Translations under genes and position numbers: made by a program
In this document: positions 51,619 through 61,159 of the stretch, piece after piece
Layout of the letters: every line of letters starts with the position of its first letter
Position numbering within the stretch: the stretch's first letter is position 1
Notes under the pieces: generated by a model
Database searches by the model: none
Told to the model about the DNA's origin: nothing
What the model saw: only the letters and a program-made list of their open reading frames with translations
Assembly: GCA_945872815.1 (NCBI GenBank)
Contig: CAMCAY010000005.1
Coordinates: forward strand, 20,861 to 84,860
DNA from: Chitinophaga pinensis
GTDB taxonomy: Bacteria; Bacteroidota; Bacteroidia; Chitinophagales; Chitinophagaceae
Direction: 5' to 3'
Length of the DNA: 64,000 nt

Positions 51619-52299
51619 TTACTGCTTGGTTGGTTCCTGTAAAATATCAATCAATTCACTGCTGGATGCTTCCATTTTATTAGCAAGTCTGTTAATTTGG
51701 GTATCAAGATAACTATGTCCTGTAAAAGCCAGCATTCCAATAATAAGTCCTGTTGCAGAAGTTATCAGCTTTATATACATCGCATCGGCAATCTGACTGA
51801 TAGAAGGATTGCTGATGGTAGCAAACTCTTTCAGCAACATCACCAACCCAATGATGGTACCGACAAATCCGAATAAAGGTGCTATTCTGGCTATAACGGA
51901 AATAATACTTAAGTTTTTTTCCAGTTTGTACATTTCCAATTTGCCTACATTTTCCATACTTTTTTCAATGGCATCGATGGGCTTTCCTACACGCTGCAAT
52001 CCTTTGTCTATGACTCTTGCAATAGGATTATCTGTACTTTTTGAAAGTATTTTTGCATCATTCAACTTTCCATTGATAATATTTTCTCTAATCCTAATCA
52101 TGAAGCTATCCTCAAGCATGCCAGCTTTTTTAATTACCAACATTCTTTCAATAAAAAAGTAAACCATCATGATAAAAATAACACCCAATGGAATCATAAT
52201 GGGACCACCTTTGGCCAAAAGGCTCCAGAGTGATTCTACTTTAACACCGGCATTTGTACTGATATTACTTGAATCGATTTGTAATAAAATATCAAACAT
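51619..52299 (-). CDS. ExbB/TolQ/MotA-family proton channel
   Basis: A 226-residue membrane protein with three helices. The first is near residues 35-55 (GPIMIPLGVIFIMMVYFFI), and the second and third (about 125-205) enclose the channel with APLFGFVGTIIGLVMLLKEF and SATGLIIGMLAFTGHSYL. The conserved glycine and threonine positions fit ExbB/TolQ. It pairs with the downstream exbD-like gene. The upstream gene on the same strand encodes an SPFH protein, 93 bp away. Confidence 0.92.
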   Translation of the reverse strand: MFDILLQIDSSNISTNAGVKVESLWSLLAKGGPIMIPLGVIFIMMVYFFIERMLVIKKAGMLEDSFMIRIRENIINGKLNDAKILSKSTDNPIARVIDKGLQRVGKPIDAIEKSMENVGKLEMYKLEKNLSIISVIARIAPLFGFVGTIIGLVMLLKEFATISNPSISQIADAMYIKLITSATGLIIGMLAFTGHSYLDTQINRLANKMEASSSELIDILQEPTKQ

Positions 52300-52392
52300 A
52301 ACTGTGAATTATTTTTTAATAAACTAGAATCATTTGCAATCAACGAATCTTATTTGAAATACTATTGCAATTAAATGTTAATCTTGTATAAA

Positions 52393-53316
52393 TTATTTAC
52401 TTTCCATTTGCTGCATTGCCATGATCTGCCGCATGGTTTTTTCCATTCCCTCACTGCTGCCATCCAAAAATATCACATTACCTTTTCCATATTCAGCAAA
52501 GTTTTTGATGGCTTCTGTCCACATGCTAAATAAAATAACATTTGTATCAAGATTAGCCACTTTCATTTGTTCTGCAGCCATGCTCATCCCTTTTGCAACC
52601 TCTTCCCTGAATAATGCAACGCCCTGGCCGCGAAGCTGAGCAGCTAATTTTTCCGCTTCCGCTGCAATTTTAATTGAATTACCCTCCGCTTCTGCTGCTT
52701 TTGTTTTTGTTATCAATAATGCCTGTCCTTCGTTTTCAGCTGCAGCTTTCAAATTATTACTTGCCACTACTTTACTCATACTTTCAATAATAGCCTGATC
52801 GAAAGTAATGTCATTGATCTGCAAATCCTGTAAGTGATATCCCCAATCTTCAAGAGAGGCATCTACATGCTCTTTTACAAATTCAACTATGTCTCTGCGT
52901 AATCCCAAAATTTCGGATTGCTTTTTTGTAGCAACAAATGCCCTGATATTTCCTTCAATGGTTCTAACCAAAGCTTGCATGAGATCCTTGTCACTAATAA
53001 ATTTGAACGCAACTTTTTGTATGGTTTCTTCATTTTCATTTTGTACAGAATACAATAACATTGATTTAAAATAAACATTCGCCTGATCTATTGTAACTGC
53101 CTGAAATTCGAGTTCTACCGATCGATTTTGGATGCTAACCCTTTTATAAATCTGATCTATCAATGGAATTTTAAATCTAAGACCTGGCCTTTTAATTCCA
53201 ATATATTTTCCAAATCTTGTTATTACAGCAACAGTTCCCTGATTGACAGTAAATAACCCACTAAAAAAAATAATAATTGCGGGAATCAACCACCAGAATT
53301 GCGATAAGTGTGACAT
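52393..53316 (-). CDS. SPFH/band 7 (stomatin-like) membrane protein
   Basis: A 307-residue protein with one N-terminal helix (FWWLIPAIIIFFSGLF), then an SPFH domain starting at GTVAVITRFGKYIGIKRPGL, including LRRDIVEFVKEHVDASLEDWG and LQDLQINDITF. A charged coiled-coil helix follows (about 205-270, with KTKAAEAEGNSIKIAAEAEK). The C-terminus is rich in methionine and glutamine. Stomatin/HflK-like proteins form membrane microdomain oligomers. No nfeD or ftsH is beside it. A TATATTTG element lies 26 nt upstream. Confidence 0.9.
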   Translation of the reverse strand: MSHLSQFWWLIPAIIIFFSGLFTVNQGTVAVITRFGKYIGIKRPGLRFKIPLIDQIYKRVSIQNRSVELEFQAVTIDQANVYFKSMLLYSVQNENEETIQKVAFKFISDKDLMQALVRTIEGNIRAFVATKKQSEILGLRRDIVEFVKEHVDASLEDWGYHLQDLQINDITFDQAIIESMSKVVASNNLKAAAENEGQALLITKTKAAEAEGNSIKIAAEAEKLAAQLRGQGVALFREEVAKGMSMAAEQMKVANLDTNVILFSMWTEAIKNFAEYGKGNVIFLDGSSEGMEKTMRQIMAMQQMESK

Positions 53317-53342
53317 AGCTTTATTGTTTAAAATTGATATTA

Positions 53343-53350
53343 CAAATATA
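53343..53350 (-). promoter_or_regulatory. -7 element of the SPFH gene
   Basis: The minus strand reads TATATTTG, an exact TAnnTTTG match, 26 nt before the start. Confidence 0.45.
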
Positions 53351-53380
53351 ATTGTTTAAGTAGCAGATAAACAGAATAAT

Positions 53381-53413
53381 AAAAAAAATCCCCGATTGAT
53401 TACAATCGGGGAT
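53381..53413 (-). terminator. Intrinsic terminator of the repeat-rich T9SS gene
   Basis: A perfect 11-bp stem (53388-53398 with 53403-53413) has a 4-nt loop. On the minus strand it is followed by eight T's (53381-53388 is poly-A on the plus strand). It lies 21 bp beyond the stop codon. Confidence 0.92.
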
Positions 53414-53434
53414 GGAAAGTTATTGATGATTTAG

Positions 53435-56236
53435 TTATTTATAAATAACAAATTTACCAGTTTGCAATCTCACTTTACCTGCATCACTTACTTCAACATG
53501 GTAGACACCGCTAGGGAATCTAGACATGTCAACTGTCATAAGTGCCGTAGTTCCACCTAAAGATGGAGGGAATGTTTTTGTAAATACTCTTGCACCTTTC
53601 TCATCATATACTGTCATAAAGCAAGGGCTAGAAACACCATTTAGCTTATCAGTATAGCTGATGGTAAATATTCCATTATTTGGATTAGGGAAAATGAAAA
53701 CATCAGCAGGAAGAAGAATGGTTAAATGCAATGTATCCACCGACTCACAACCGTTTGAGTTAGTGTAGCTATATGTATATGTTCCGTTGGTTGCATACTG
53801 TGTACCATGCCATACCAACCCTCCAACAACTGAAGTGTCGATAGAATTGTAAGTGCTTTTCTTTACGGTAACAATTGCAGTTACTGTGCTGTCGCATCCA
53901 TTAGCGTTAGTGTAAACGTTCGTATATGTTCCGGAAGCATTAACAGAAGTCCAAGGTAATTGAACATTGTTACATCCTGTAGCATTGATAGTACTTGAAT
54001 TGCTGTTGATGGAAACGTTAACGATCACCACACTGTCGCAACCATTAGCTGCTGCACCGCTGTAAGAGTGACTGTATGATCCAGTTGTTGTTGCCGATCC
54101 GCCCCAAGGCAATGAGTAGCTAACACATTCAGCAACATCATAAGAATAGGAAGCACTTGGATTGATAGTAACATTTGCAGTCACTACACTATCACAAGAA
54201 TGTATAGTTTGATATGTATGTGTATATTCTCCTGTAATTCTAGCAACTTCACCCCATGGTAACACTAGGCTATCACATGCTACATCATTGAATGAACTTG
54301 AAGTGCTTGCATGAATCATTACGTTTACTGTAACAATACTATCGCAACTATTTACAGAAGTGTAAGTATGAGGATACAGACCATCCGTATATACAGTTTC
54401 TCCCCATGGTAAAACTAAGCTATCGCAACCATTATCGTCATAGTCGTTGATATAGGGAGTTGTTCTTAATGTAAAATGTAAAGTATCAGTAGACAAACAT
54501 CCACCTGCATTTATATAATCATAAGTATAATCACCTGTTACATTACAATTAATTCCGTTCCAAAGGTAATCAACGCAAGATTCGTAGATCACAGAATTGT
54601 TTGTAGGGTAATGAATGGTTAAATGAAGTGTGTCTGCTGAAGGACAATTCTCACCATTCAAGTAATTATAAATGTACGTACCGCTGGTAGTATACACTTG
54701 ACTATTTGTAGCCCAAGTATAGGTATCACAAGCTGAGTCAATGGTAGAATTATGTGTAGCATTACATAATAAAGGTGCTTCCACATTAATGTCATCCAAC
54801 AAAATTGAGTTGCCATAAGCACCGACACCTTCAAAACCAATTTGAACCAATTGTCCACTATAGGCAGTCAAATCAACGCTGTCTTTTTTCCAATAATAAC
54901 GAGCAGCTGCTGCATCAGCTCTTTGGAAACCAGCCAATCTAGTCCATGTCAAGCCTTTGTCCGTTGAAACTGAAAGATACAAACTGTCAACATCAGTAGC
55001 ATAAGCACTATCGTGACTCATGAAGAATGATACCATAGGTGCAGAATTTGAAGGGAACTCAATACACTTGCTGTATAGTCTTCCCTGAGAACCTGCAGAA
55101 GCATTGTAACTATCAAACAAAAAAGCATTAGACCCAGGTAATCTTGGCTTCAATGAGTCCAAAGCCGTTGGAGTATTTTTGTATGTACCGGTATTAATTC
55201 CCCAGTTAGATGAAAATCCTACAATAGGCTCAGCTTCCCAGAATACAGGCAATGGTGAAGTCTCAACATCTTCACTAATAGGGAACGAAGAAAGTACTTC
55301 AGAAGTGTTGGTGGAGAAGTAAGCTGAATCATTGCTTACATCAGCATCCCCTGCATAAGTTAAATAGGCAGTGTCATAGTTTACACCTGGATTGGTCAAA
55401 TTAATTCCAGTAAAGGTTAAAGTCTCTGAGGAACCGGGAGCCAATGCAACTGTGTTGGTAAGTGGGCTGCTTATGAAAGAGTTAGCTCCACTTATTTTTA
55501 AAACAACTGAGGCTGCACCACTATTAATGTTTGCAGTACCATTGTTTGTCAATACTACTCCGATATTTTGGTCTGCAGAATAACAAGATATGGTAGGGGT
55601 TATAATGTCAGTTATGCTTGCATCATCAGGTTGAAGGTGCATCAACTTAATGGCAGGTCTGTATATATTTGGTGTCAAACTAGTTCCGGCATTTATTGCA
55701 GTAGCCTGATTTGCTCTTCGGTTAGTATTGATTTGACTGTTTGTTTGGTTTCCAGGTGTTAAACTGAAAACATACCCTGTATTTAAAATGCCATCGCCTC
55801 TTTCAATCATGACTTGCAAATTTGAACCGGATGTTCTAACAAAAGGCGTGTTTAATAAAAATTCATTCCATTCCAAATTTGAAAAGTTGACAGTACCGCT
55901 AAAAACTAAGGTATAACCTGTGGTATTGTACGCACCTGTAGTAAATGTTGTAGCATTGGCTGGTACATTTTTCATCCTTATTTTATAATTGGAAATATTG
56001 GTGGGGGAACCCAATTCAAGGACGTGATAACCAATTTTATTGATAGCAGTACCTGTAGTGGTAAAACTAGATGAGCCTAATTCTACATCTGTGTAAATTG
56101 ATTCAGATACATGGTAGTTGCTTTGTCCAATTACGACATTCGCACTGAAAGATCCATTAAGAGTTGTGGCAACCGTCTGAGCCTGCAAGGAAAAATTAAC
56201 TAGAACGGCAATCAATAAGAAGTAAATTTTCTTCAT
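53435..56236 (-). CDS. Large T9SS-secreted protein with Cys-Asp-Ser repeats
   Basis: The 933 residues start with a signal peptide (KKIYFLLIAVLVNFSLQAQ). A fibronectin/Ig-like region (about 20-310) and a jelly-roll/MAM-like domain (about 320-490, with YLSVSTDKGLTWTRLAGF and VQIGFEGVGAYGNSILLDDI) follow. Then come about seven tandem modules of 45-48 residues (roughly 493-825) with the recurring pattern 'xxCDSLVLPWGExxxxTGxYxHTY' and closing CDSVVxVNVxI; each has two cysteines that could form disulfides. The last 85 residues from VFIFPNPNNG are a type A T9SS sorting domain. Such modules are common in secreted Bacteroidetes proteins; the function is probably adhesion or matrix formation. Confidence 0.85.
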   Translation of the reverse strand: MKKIYFLLIAVLVNFSLQAQTVATTLNGSFSANVVIGQSNYHVSESIYTDVELGSSSFTTTGTAINKIGYHVLELGSPTNISNYKIRMKNVPANATTFTTGAYNTTGYTLVFSGTVNFSNLEWNEFLLNTPFVRTSGSNLQVMIERGDGILNTGYVFSLTPGNQTNSQINTNRRANQATAINAGTSLTPNIYRPAIKLMHLQPDDASITDIITPTISCYSADQNIGVVLTNNGTANINSGAASVVLKISGANSFISSPLTNTVALAPGSSETLTFTGINLTNPGVNYDTAYLTYAGDADVSNDSAYFSTNTSEVLSSFPISEDVETSPLPVFWEAEPIVGFSSNWGINTGTYKNTPTALDSLKPRLPGSNAFLFDSYNASAGSQGRLYSKCIEFPSNSAPMVSFFMSHDSAYATDVDSLYLSVSTDKGLTWTRLAGFQRADAAAARYYWKKDSVDLTAYSGQLVQIGFEGVGAYGNSILLDDINVEAPLLCNATHNSTIDSACDTYTWATNSQVYTTSGTYIYNYLNGENCPSADTLHLTIHYPTNNSVIYESCVDYLWNGINCNVTGDYTYDYINAGGCLSTDTLHFTLRTTPYINDYDDNGCDSLVLPWGETVYTDGLYPHTYTSVNSCDSIVTVNVMIHASTSSSFNDVACDSLVLPWGEVARITGEYTHTYQTIHSCDSVVTANVTINPSASYSYDVAECVSYSLPWGGSATTTGSYSHSYSGAAANGCDSVVIVNVSINSNSSTINATGCNNVQLPWTSVNASGTYTNVYTNANGCDSTVTAIVTVKKSTYNSIDTSVVGGLVWHGTQYATNGTYTYSYTNSNGCESVDTLHLTILLPADVFIFPNPNNGIFTISYTDKLNGVSSPCFMTVYDEKGARVFTKTFPPSLGGTTALMTVDMSRFPSGVYHVEVSDAGKVRLQTGKFVIYK

Positions 56237-56302
56237 AATTTTAAATTGTGTATTACTAAATATTTAAGATAAGTACTCGTTCATTTTCATGAAAAAGCAA
56301 AG

Positions 56303-56310
56303 CAAAGTTA
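56303..56310 (-). promoter_or_regulatory. -7 element of the repeat-rich T9SS gene
   Basis: The minus strand reads TAACTTTG, an exact TAnnTTTG match, 66 nt before the start codon. Confidence 0.4.
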
Positions 56311-56431
56311 ACGATTTACTAAGATATTTTGAAAATAAAATTTTGGCAAATAACTTACTTATTATATAAATATTTTATGTTGAATAATATTTATATTGAA
56401 ATAAATTAAATCCAATAATCCTGCGATAAAA

Positions 56432-56920
56432 TTATGCAATACTTACATTAATCCAACTATTGTCAAAATTTACATTTTCAAATTTTTTATAAAAATGAAT
56501 GGCAGGATCATTCCAATCCAAAACTTGCCAACATATTCCGGAAAATTTTTCGGTATTTGATACTTCAATCAGCTTGTCAAAAAGTAATTTCCCTATGCCC
56601 CTTCCTCTCAATTCTTTGGTTACAAGAATATCCTCCAAATACATTCTTTGCCCTTTCCATGTACTGTATCGAATGTAGTATAATGCAAAACCTACTATTA
56701 GATTTTCATTTTTATCACCAACAATTTCTGCAACATAAGCCCACCAAACTGGACTTTCTCCAAAACCGCTGTTTACAAAATGATTAAAATCTACAGTCAC
56801 CTCATGAGGGGCTTTTTCATATTCAGCCAGTTCATGAATCAATTCCATCATTCTGGAACAGTCCTCTTTTATTGCTTTGCGAATGTTGATATGCACAGAA
56901 GGATATTTAATTATGGGCAA
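56432..56920 (-). CDS. GNAT-family N-acetyltransferase (SSAT-like)
   Basis: A 162-residue acetyltransferase with the acetyl-CoA site R-G-x-G-I-G in LRGRGIGKLLFDKLIE. It also has IRKAIKEDCSRMMELIHELA at the start, VGFALYYIRYSTWKGQRMYLED at the core strands, and WNDPAIHFYKKF near the end. The combination is typical of spermidine/spermine- and thialysine-type acetyltransferases, though the substrate is not certain. Its first 14 bp overlap the end of the lipoprotein gene, so it is the third gene of an mnmA-led transcript. Confidence 0.9.
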   Translation of the reverse strand: MPIIKYPSVHINIRKAIKEDCSRMMELIHELAEYEKAPHEVTVDFNHFVNSGFGESPVWWAYVAEIVGDKNENLIVGFALYYIRYSTWKGQRMYLEDILVTKELRGRGIGKLLFDKLIEVSNTEKFSGICWQVLDWNDPAIHFYKKFENVNFDNSWINVSIA

Positions 56921-57650
56921 TCATCGTATAAGTGACACCATAAGAACCTTCCGCTACATACCCCCCAGTTCCATTGGTATTTGGCTGATATTCACGATGT
57001 AAAAACTTTCTGTAAACAAGGCCAATATCCCTAGCATATATTTCTTTGGAGAAATTTACTTCACTGTAAATATTGAGGTTTTGAGGATCATTGATTGTTT
57101 CATCTCTTTGTTCCACAGTCAACGTATTTTGCAATGTATCATTTCCTATGATAGAAGAAGTTTCAACATTACTGTATGCATAATTCCAATCCTGCATGTA
57201 AATTAAATTGGAGTTAATGGATGTTGCATTAATATAAGAATTCCCTTTCCAGGTAAATGTATTTCTTATGGGTTCGGTCAATTTGATGAATTTTAAATTG
57301 TCTTCTGTAAATTCAATTAGAGAACCGGTATTTACTGCCATGCAAGTTCCATCGGGTGTCCATCCATCCCAAGCATTTTTTCTAATAAATCTAAATATTC
57401 GATAGGCGGGCCTACCAGTATTATCACTCATCAATGAATCAGTTAAATATTTCACCTGATAAGAAATGGTGGTATCTTTTTTTCCAAAATTGATATAAAC
57501 CAAAGAATCTAATTTGTAAGTGATGTATTTTCCCTGCTGTAAAGGAAAATATTGACCTACAGAAATATTGTAAAAAGTTTCCTTCTTACTTGAACAGGAA
57601 AAAAGCAATGACGATAATAGAAAAATACCAATGAGATTTTTTAGATTCAT
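56907..57650 (-). CDS. Hypothetical lipoprotein
   Basis: The 247 residues start with a lipoprotein signal (LIGIFLLSSLLFSCSSKK), so the mature protein is probably lipid-anchored. The remainder is beta-rich with repeated aromatic strands: VGQYFPLQQGKYITYKLDSL, TFTWKGNSYINATS, and GLVYRKFLHREY near the end. I do not recognise the family. It lies between mnmA (15 bp upstream) and the GNAT gene (14 bp overlap) on the same strand, so it is translated with them, but the products have no evident shared function. Confidence 0.8.
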   Translation of the reverse strand: MNLKNLIGIFLLSSLLFSCSSKKETFYNISVGQYFPLQQGKYITYKLDSLVYINFGKKDTTISYQVKYLTDSLMSDNTGRPAYRIFRFIRKNAWDGWTPDGTCMAVNTGSLIEFTEDNLKFIKLTEPIRNTFTWKGNSYINATSINSNLIYMQDWNYAYSNVETSSIIGNDTLQNTLTVEQRDETINDPQNLNIYSEVNFSKEIYARDIGLVYRKFLHREYQPNTNGTGGYVAEGSYGVTYTMIAHN

Positions 57651-57665
57651 GATTTGATATATTTA

Positions 57666-58775
57666 TTAGTTTGTTTCGTATCTCTGAATAATTCCACCAC
57701 CGATGACATCATCTCCTTCATAAAAAACTGCGCTTTGTCCTGGTGCAACCCCTTTTACATTTTCGAAAAATACAACTTTTATGCCTTTTTCGGTCTGAAA
57801 AAGGGAAGAATTTGCCCCCTTGTCTTTGTATCTTATTTTAGTGACCGACTCCATTCCTTCAGAAATTACATCATATTTCATCCAATTAATACCATTCACA
57901 AACAATTCTGTTTTGTTTAGTTCTTCTTCTGTACCCAACACCACTATATTTGTGTCCGGAATAATTTCTGTTACAAAAACCGGAGTACCCAAGGCAATGT
58001 CAAGCCCTTTTCGCTGACCAATAGTATAAAAGGGATACCCTTTGTGTTTTCCAAGAATTTTACCTTTCGAATCTACAAAGTTTCCACCATTGACCTTTTC
58101 TTCAAGGCCATTAACCCGTCTTTTCAAAAATCCACGGTAATCATTATCAGGCACAAAGCATATCTCATAGCTTTCGTTCTTCTTTGCAAGTTCGGGATAA
58201 CCGAAATCATGAGCCATTTGGCGAATGTCAGTTTTATGATAACTCCCTAAAGGCAACAAGGTTCGACTAAGCAAATCCTGTTGTAGCCCCCACAAGGCAT
58301 AACTTTGGTCTTTGTTTTCGTCTTTTCCTTTTTTAATAAAATACCTTCCATTACTGTGCTGATGAATTTGAGCATAATGACCCGTTGCAATAAATTCACA
58401 TCCCAAAGCGTCCGCACGTTTCAATAAAGCGCGCCATTTGATATGTGTGTTGCACATTACACAAGGGTTGGGTGTTCTGCCTGCGAGGTATTCTTCTACG
58501 AAATTTTCTATTACAAAATCGCCAAATTCTTCTCTGATATCTAGAATAAAATGAGGAAATCCGTGCTCTACAGCGGCCATTCTGGCGTCATTAAAACTAT
58601 CCAAATTGCAACAACCCGTTTCTTTTTTATTATTAACCCCAACACTGGTTGCATAGTCCCATGTTTTCATAGTAATACCCACCACTTCATACCCTTGTTT
58701 ATGAAGCATTAAAGCGGCTACGGTACTGTCTATACCACCGCTCATTGCCATTAATACTTTGCCTTTGTTAGCCAT
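57666..58775 (-). CDS. mnmA: tRNA-specific 2-thiouridylase MnmA
   Basis: This 369-residue enzyme thiolates U34 of Lys, Glu and Gln tRNAs. The PP-loop is MAMSGGIDSTVAALML, the first catalytic cysteine is in TPNPCVMCNTHIKW and the second in ESYEICFVPDNDYRGF. Other signatures are GHYAQIH, KDQSYALWGL, GQRKGLDIALG and, in the C-terminal domain, APGQSAVFYEGDDVIGGGII. Sulfur would come from a cysteine desulfurase; one is encoded at 13.8-14.9 kb. It heads a three-gene transcript. Confidence 0.97.
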   Translation of the reverse strand: MANKGKVLMAMSGGIDSTVAALMLHKQGYEVVGITMKTWDYATSVGVNNKKETGCCNLDSFNDARMAAVEHGFPHFILDIREEFGDFVIENFVEEYLAGRTPNPCVMCNTHIKWRALLKRADALGCEFIATGHYAQIHQHSNGRYFIKKGKDENKDQSYALWGLQQDLLSRTLLPLGSYHKTDIRQMAHDFGYPELAKKNESYEICFVPDNDYRGFLKRRVNGLEEKVNGGNFVDSKGKILGKHKGYPFYTIGQRKGLDIALGTPVFVTEIIPDTNIVVLGTEEELNKTELFVNGINWMKYDVISEGMESVTKIRYKDKGANSSLFQTEKGIKVVFFENVKGVAPGQSAVFYEGDDVIGGGIIQRYETN

Positions 58776-58790
58776 GAATTATTTAATATG

Positions 58791-58798
58791 CAAATATA
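58791..58798 (-). promoter_or_regulatory. -7 element of mnmA
   Basis: The minus strand reads TATATTTG, an exact TAnnTTTG match, 15 nt before the mnmA start. Confidence 0.5.
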
Positions 58799-58860
58799 CT
58801 GATTCGCTACAAGAGCAATAAAAATGGTTTTACAACTAATACTATACAAATTGGATGACT

Positions 58861-58897
58861 TTATTTTTTTACTTTATACTTTTTAATTTTTAATTTG
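58861..58897. repeat. AT-rich TTTTTAC/TTTTTAATT tract before thyA
   Basis: Imperfect TTTTTTTAC, TTTATAC and TTTTTAATT units end in TTAATTTG (one mismatch to the -7 consensus), 5 nt before the thyA ATG. It resembles the tracts at 32997-33023 and 38017-38062. Confidence 0.55.
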
Positions 58898-58902
58898 CAC
58901 TC

Positions 58903-59697
58903 ATGCAGCAATATTTAGATTTACTTAAGCACATTAAAGATAACGGTGTAGATAAAAGCGACCGCACCGGTACCGGTACCAGAAGCGTTTTTGGTTATCA
59001 AATGAGGTTCAACCTTTCCGAAGGTTTCCCTTTGGTTACTACAAAAAAAACACACCTTAAAAGTATCATTTATGAATTGCTGTGGTTTTTAAAGGGTGAA
59101 ACCAATATTGCTTATTTAAAAGAAAACAATGTTTCCATTTGGGATGAATGGGCTGATGAAAAAGGCGACTTGGGACCAGTATACGGTAAACAATGGAGAA
59201 GCTGGGAAGGGGCTGATGGAGTAATTGTTGATCAAGTCAAAGATTTGATTCATCAAATTAAAACCAATCCTGACAGCAGAAGAATGATCATCAGTGCTTG
59301 GAATGTAGCAGACCTTCCAAAAATGAAACTGATGCCTTGTCATTGCTTGTTTCAGTTCTATGTAGCCAATGGAAAATTAAGTTGTCAATTGTACCAACGC
59401 AGTGCAGATGTTTTTTTAGGTGTACCTTTTAACATTGCATCCTACGCATTATTGACTATGATGATTGCTCAGGTATGTGATCTTGGTTATGGAGATTTTG
59501 TTCACTCATTTGGTGATGCTCATTTATATAACAATCATTTTGAACAGGCTGAATTACAATTATCTAGAACCCCTTTTTCTTTGCCACAAATGAAAATAAA
59601 TCCGGCAGTTAAAGACATTTTTGAATTTAAATTTGAAGACTTTGAATTGGTAAATTATCAATGCCACCCGGGAATTAAAGCCCCCGTTGCTGTTTAG
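58903..59697 (+). CDS. thyA: Thymidylate synthase
   Basis: This 264-residue enzyme methylates dUMP to dTMP with methylenetetrahydrofolate, giving dihydrofolate. Features are [19 protein letters not shown], the conserved [20 protein letters not shown], the catalytic cysteine in [32 protein letters not shown] and the C-terminal IKAPVAV. Its dihydrofolate is recycled by folA, encoded about 1.5 kb downstream; a DUF4403 gene separates the two. Confidence 0.98.
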   Translation: MQQYLDLLKHIKDNGVDKSDRTGTGTRSVFGYQMRFNLSEGFPLVTTKKTHLKSIIYELLWFLKGETNIAYLKENNVSIWDEWADEKGDLGPVYGKQWRSWEGADGVIVDQVKDLIHQIKTNPDSRRMIISAWNVADLPKMKLMPCHCLFQFYVANGKLSCQLYQRSADVFLGVPFNIASYALLTMMIAQVCDLGYGDFVHSFGDAHLYNNHFEQAELQLSRTPFSLPQMKINPAVKDIFEFKFEDFELVNYQCHPGIKAPVAV

Positions 59698-59737
59698 AAG
59701 CTACTTAAGCGATATTCCAACACATCCTTTTTATTAA

Positions 59738-61114
59738 ATGAATTTTTATAGACTTTTTATACTCATAGCTTGGGCCTCCTTAATATCATGCAGGGTAATT
59801 AAATCCGAAGCCCCCAATGTATCAACTGAATCAATCCCTTTAAAAAAAAGTATCCCTTCAAACATTAATATTCCTGTTGAGATTGATTTGAATCCTTATT
59901 TTAAAATGGCGGAAAATTCCGTAGCGACTCAATATGAGGGCAATGAAAATCCATGCGAGGGCATACGTTACAATTATCGCTTTATTCGAAGCCCCTTCGA
60001 CATAAAAGGAAACAAGGATATAGTTGATTTGTCTTTTGAAGGAAAATATCAAATCAAAGGAAATTACTGCGCCAAGTGCATCAATGACCATTGCCTACTT
60101 CCTACACCAACATTTAGCTGCGGTTTTGATGAGTCACCTAGAGGAATTTCTATCGGATATTCATCAATAATAAAATTGCTTCCCAACTATCATCTTCAAT
60201 CAAATACGAGTTTGATAAAAGTTCAGGCGATTGATAAATGTAAAATCAGTTTTGCAAATATTGACATTACAGAAAAACTGTTGAAGGAAATAAAAAATCA
60301 GCTTGAATTGCTTGGAAAAAATGTAGATGAGCAAATACACTCCTATGATCTTAAACCTTTGATGAAAAACTTATGGAATAAGTTGTGGGAAGTGGAAAAT
60401 GTTGAAGGGCTCGGATATTTTTATCTTAACCCAAGCAACATTAATATCAGCGATATAAACATGAAGGGCGCCTCTTTGTTTCTTAATCTTGGCATATCAT
60501 GCAATCCCTTGTTTTCAATTGGTGTTGTTCCAAATAAATCGATTCCTCTTCCTGATTTATCTAACAATAAATTACAAAATGGATTTAGTATTTATACCGA
60601 TGTATTGGCTGATTATAAAGACCTGTCCCATTTGATGAATGCTAAATTAAAAGACTCTACTTTTAATATTAAGGGTAAGAAAATTATTATTAATAATGTA
60701 AAAGTCAATGGAATTGGGCATTCCAAAATTTCAGTAATGATAGATTTCAAGGGCTCTCAAAAAGGAAAAGTTTATTTAATTGGAACACCCAATTTTGACA
60801 GCTTAAAGAACACACTATCAGTCCCCGATTTGTCATTTGAACTTAAAAGTAAAAATATTTTGATGAAAATGGCCAACTGGATGCTGAATGATAAAATAAC
60901 GGAGAAAATAAAAGCCGCGGCAATTTTCGATATGACCCCTCTATTAAATCAAACAAAAAAAGATTTACAAAATCAGCTGAACAGAAAACTTACAGACAAT
61001 ATTCAAATGAAGGGCTCTATTACTAATTTCATCATTCAAAATATTTCAACAAACAACGACGCCCTGTTTTTCAGGACACTATCTACCGGTGAACTATCTG
61101 TCAAAATAAAATAA
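59738..61114 (+). CDS. DUF4403 family lipoprotein
   Basis: A 458-residue protein with a short lipoprotein signal (LFILIAWASLISC), predicted to be membrane-anchored. The rest follows the DUF4403 pattern: SNINIPVEIDLNPYFKMAE at the start, a beta-rich body with paired cysteines near residue 115 (YCAKCINDHCL), and a C-terminal LNRKLTDNIQMKG. The function is unknown. It is inserted between thyA and folA, with gaps of 40 and 45 bp, but an apparent promoter before folA suggests it need not be cotranscribed with it. Confidence 0.8.
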   Translation: MNFYRLFILIAWASLISCRVIKSEAPNVSTESIPLKKSIPSNINIPVEIDLNPYFKMAENSVATQYEGNENPCEGIRYNYRFIRSPFDIKGNKDIVDLSFEGKYQIKGNYCAKCINDHCLLPTPTFSCGFDESPRGISIGYSSIIKLLPNYHLQSNTSLIKVQAIDKCKISFANIDITEKLLKEIKNQLELLGKNVDEQIHSYDLKPLMKNLWNKLWEVENVEGLGYFYLNPSNINISDINMKGASLFLNLGISCNPLFSIGVVPNKSIPLPDLSNNKLQNGFSIYTDVLADYKDLSHLMNAKLKDSTFNIKGKKIIINNVKVNGIGHSKISVMIDFKGSQKGKVYLIGTPNFDSLKNTLSVPDLSFELKSKNILMKMANWMLNDKITEKIKAAAIFDMTPLLNQTKKDLQNQLNRKLTDNIQMKGSITNFIIQNISTNNDALFFRTLSTGELSVKIK

Positions 61115-61147
61115 CTGAATAATTTAAGTTCAATACAATTAACATTC

Positions 61148-61155
61148 TACCTTTG
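61148..61155 (+). promoter_or_regulatory. -7 element of folA, predicting a leaderless mRNA
   Basis: TACCTTTG is an exact TAnnTTTG match ending 4 nt before the folA ATG, so the predicted start site coincides with the start codon. Confidence 0.55.
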
Positions 61156-61159
61156 TATC

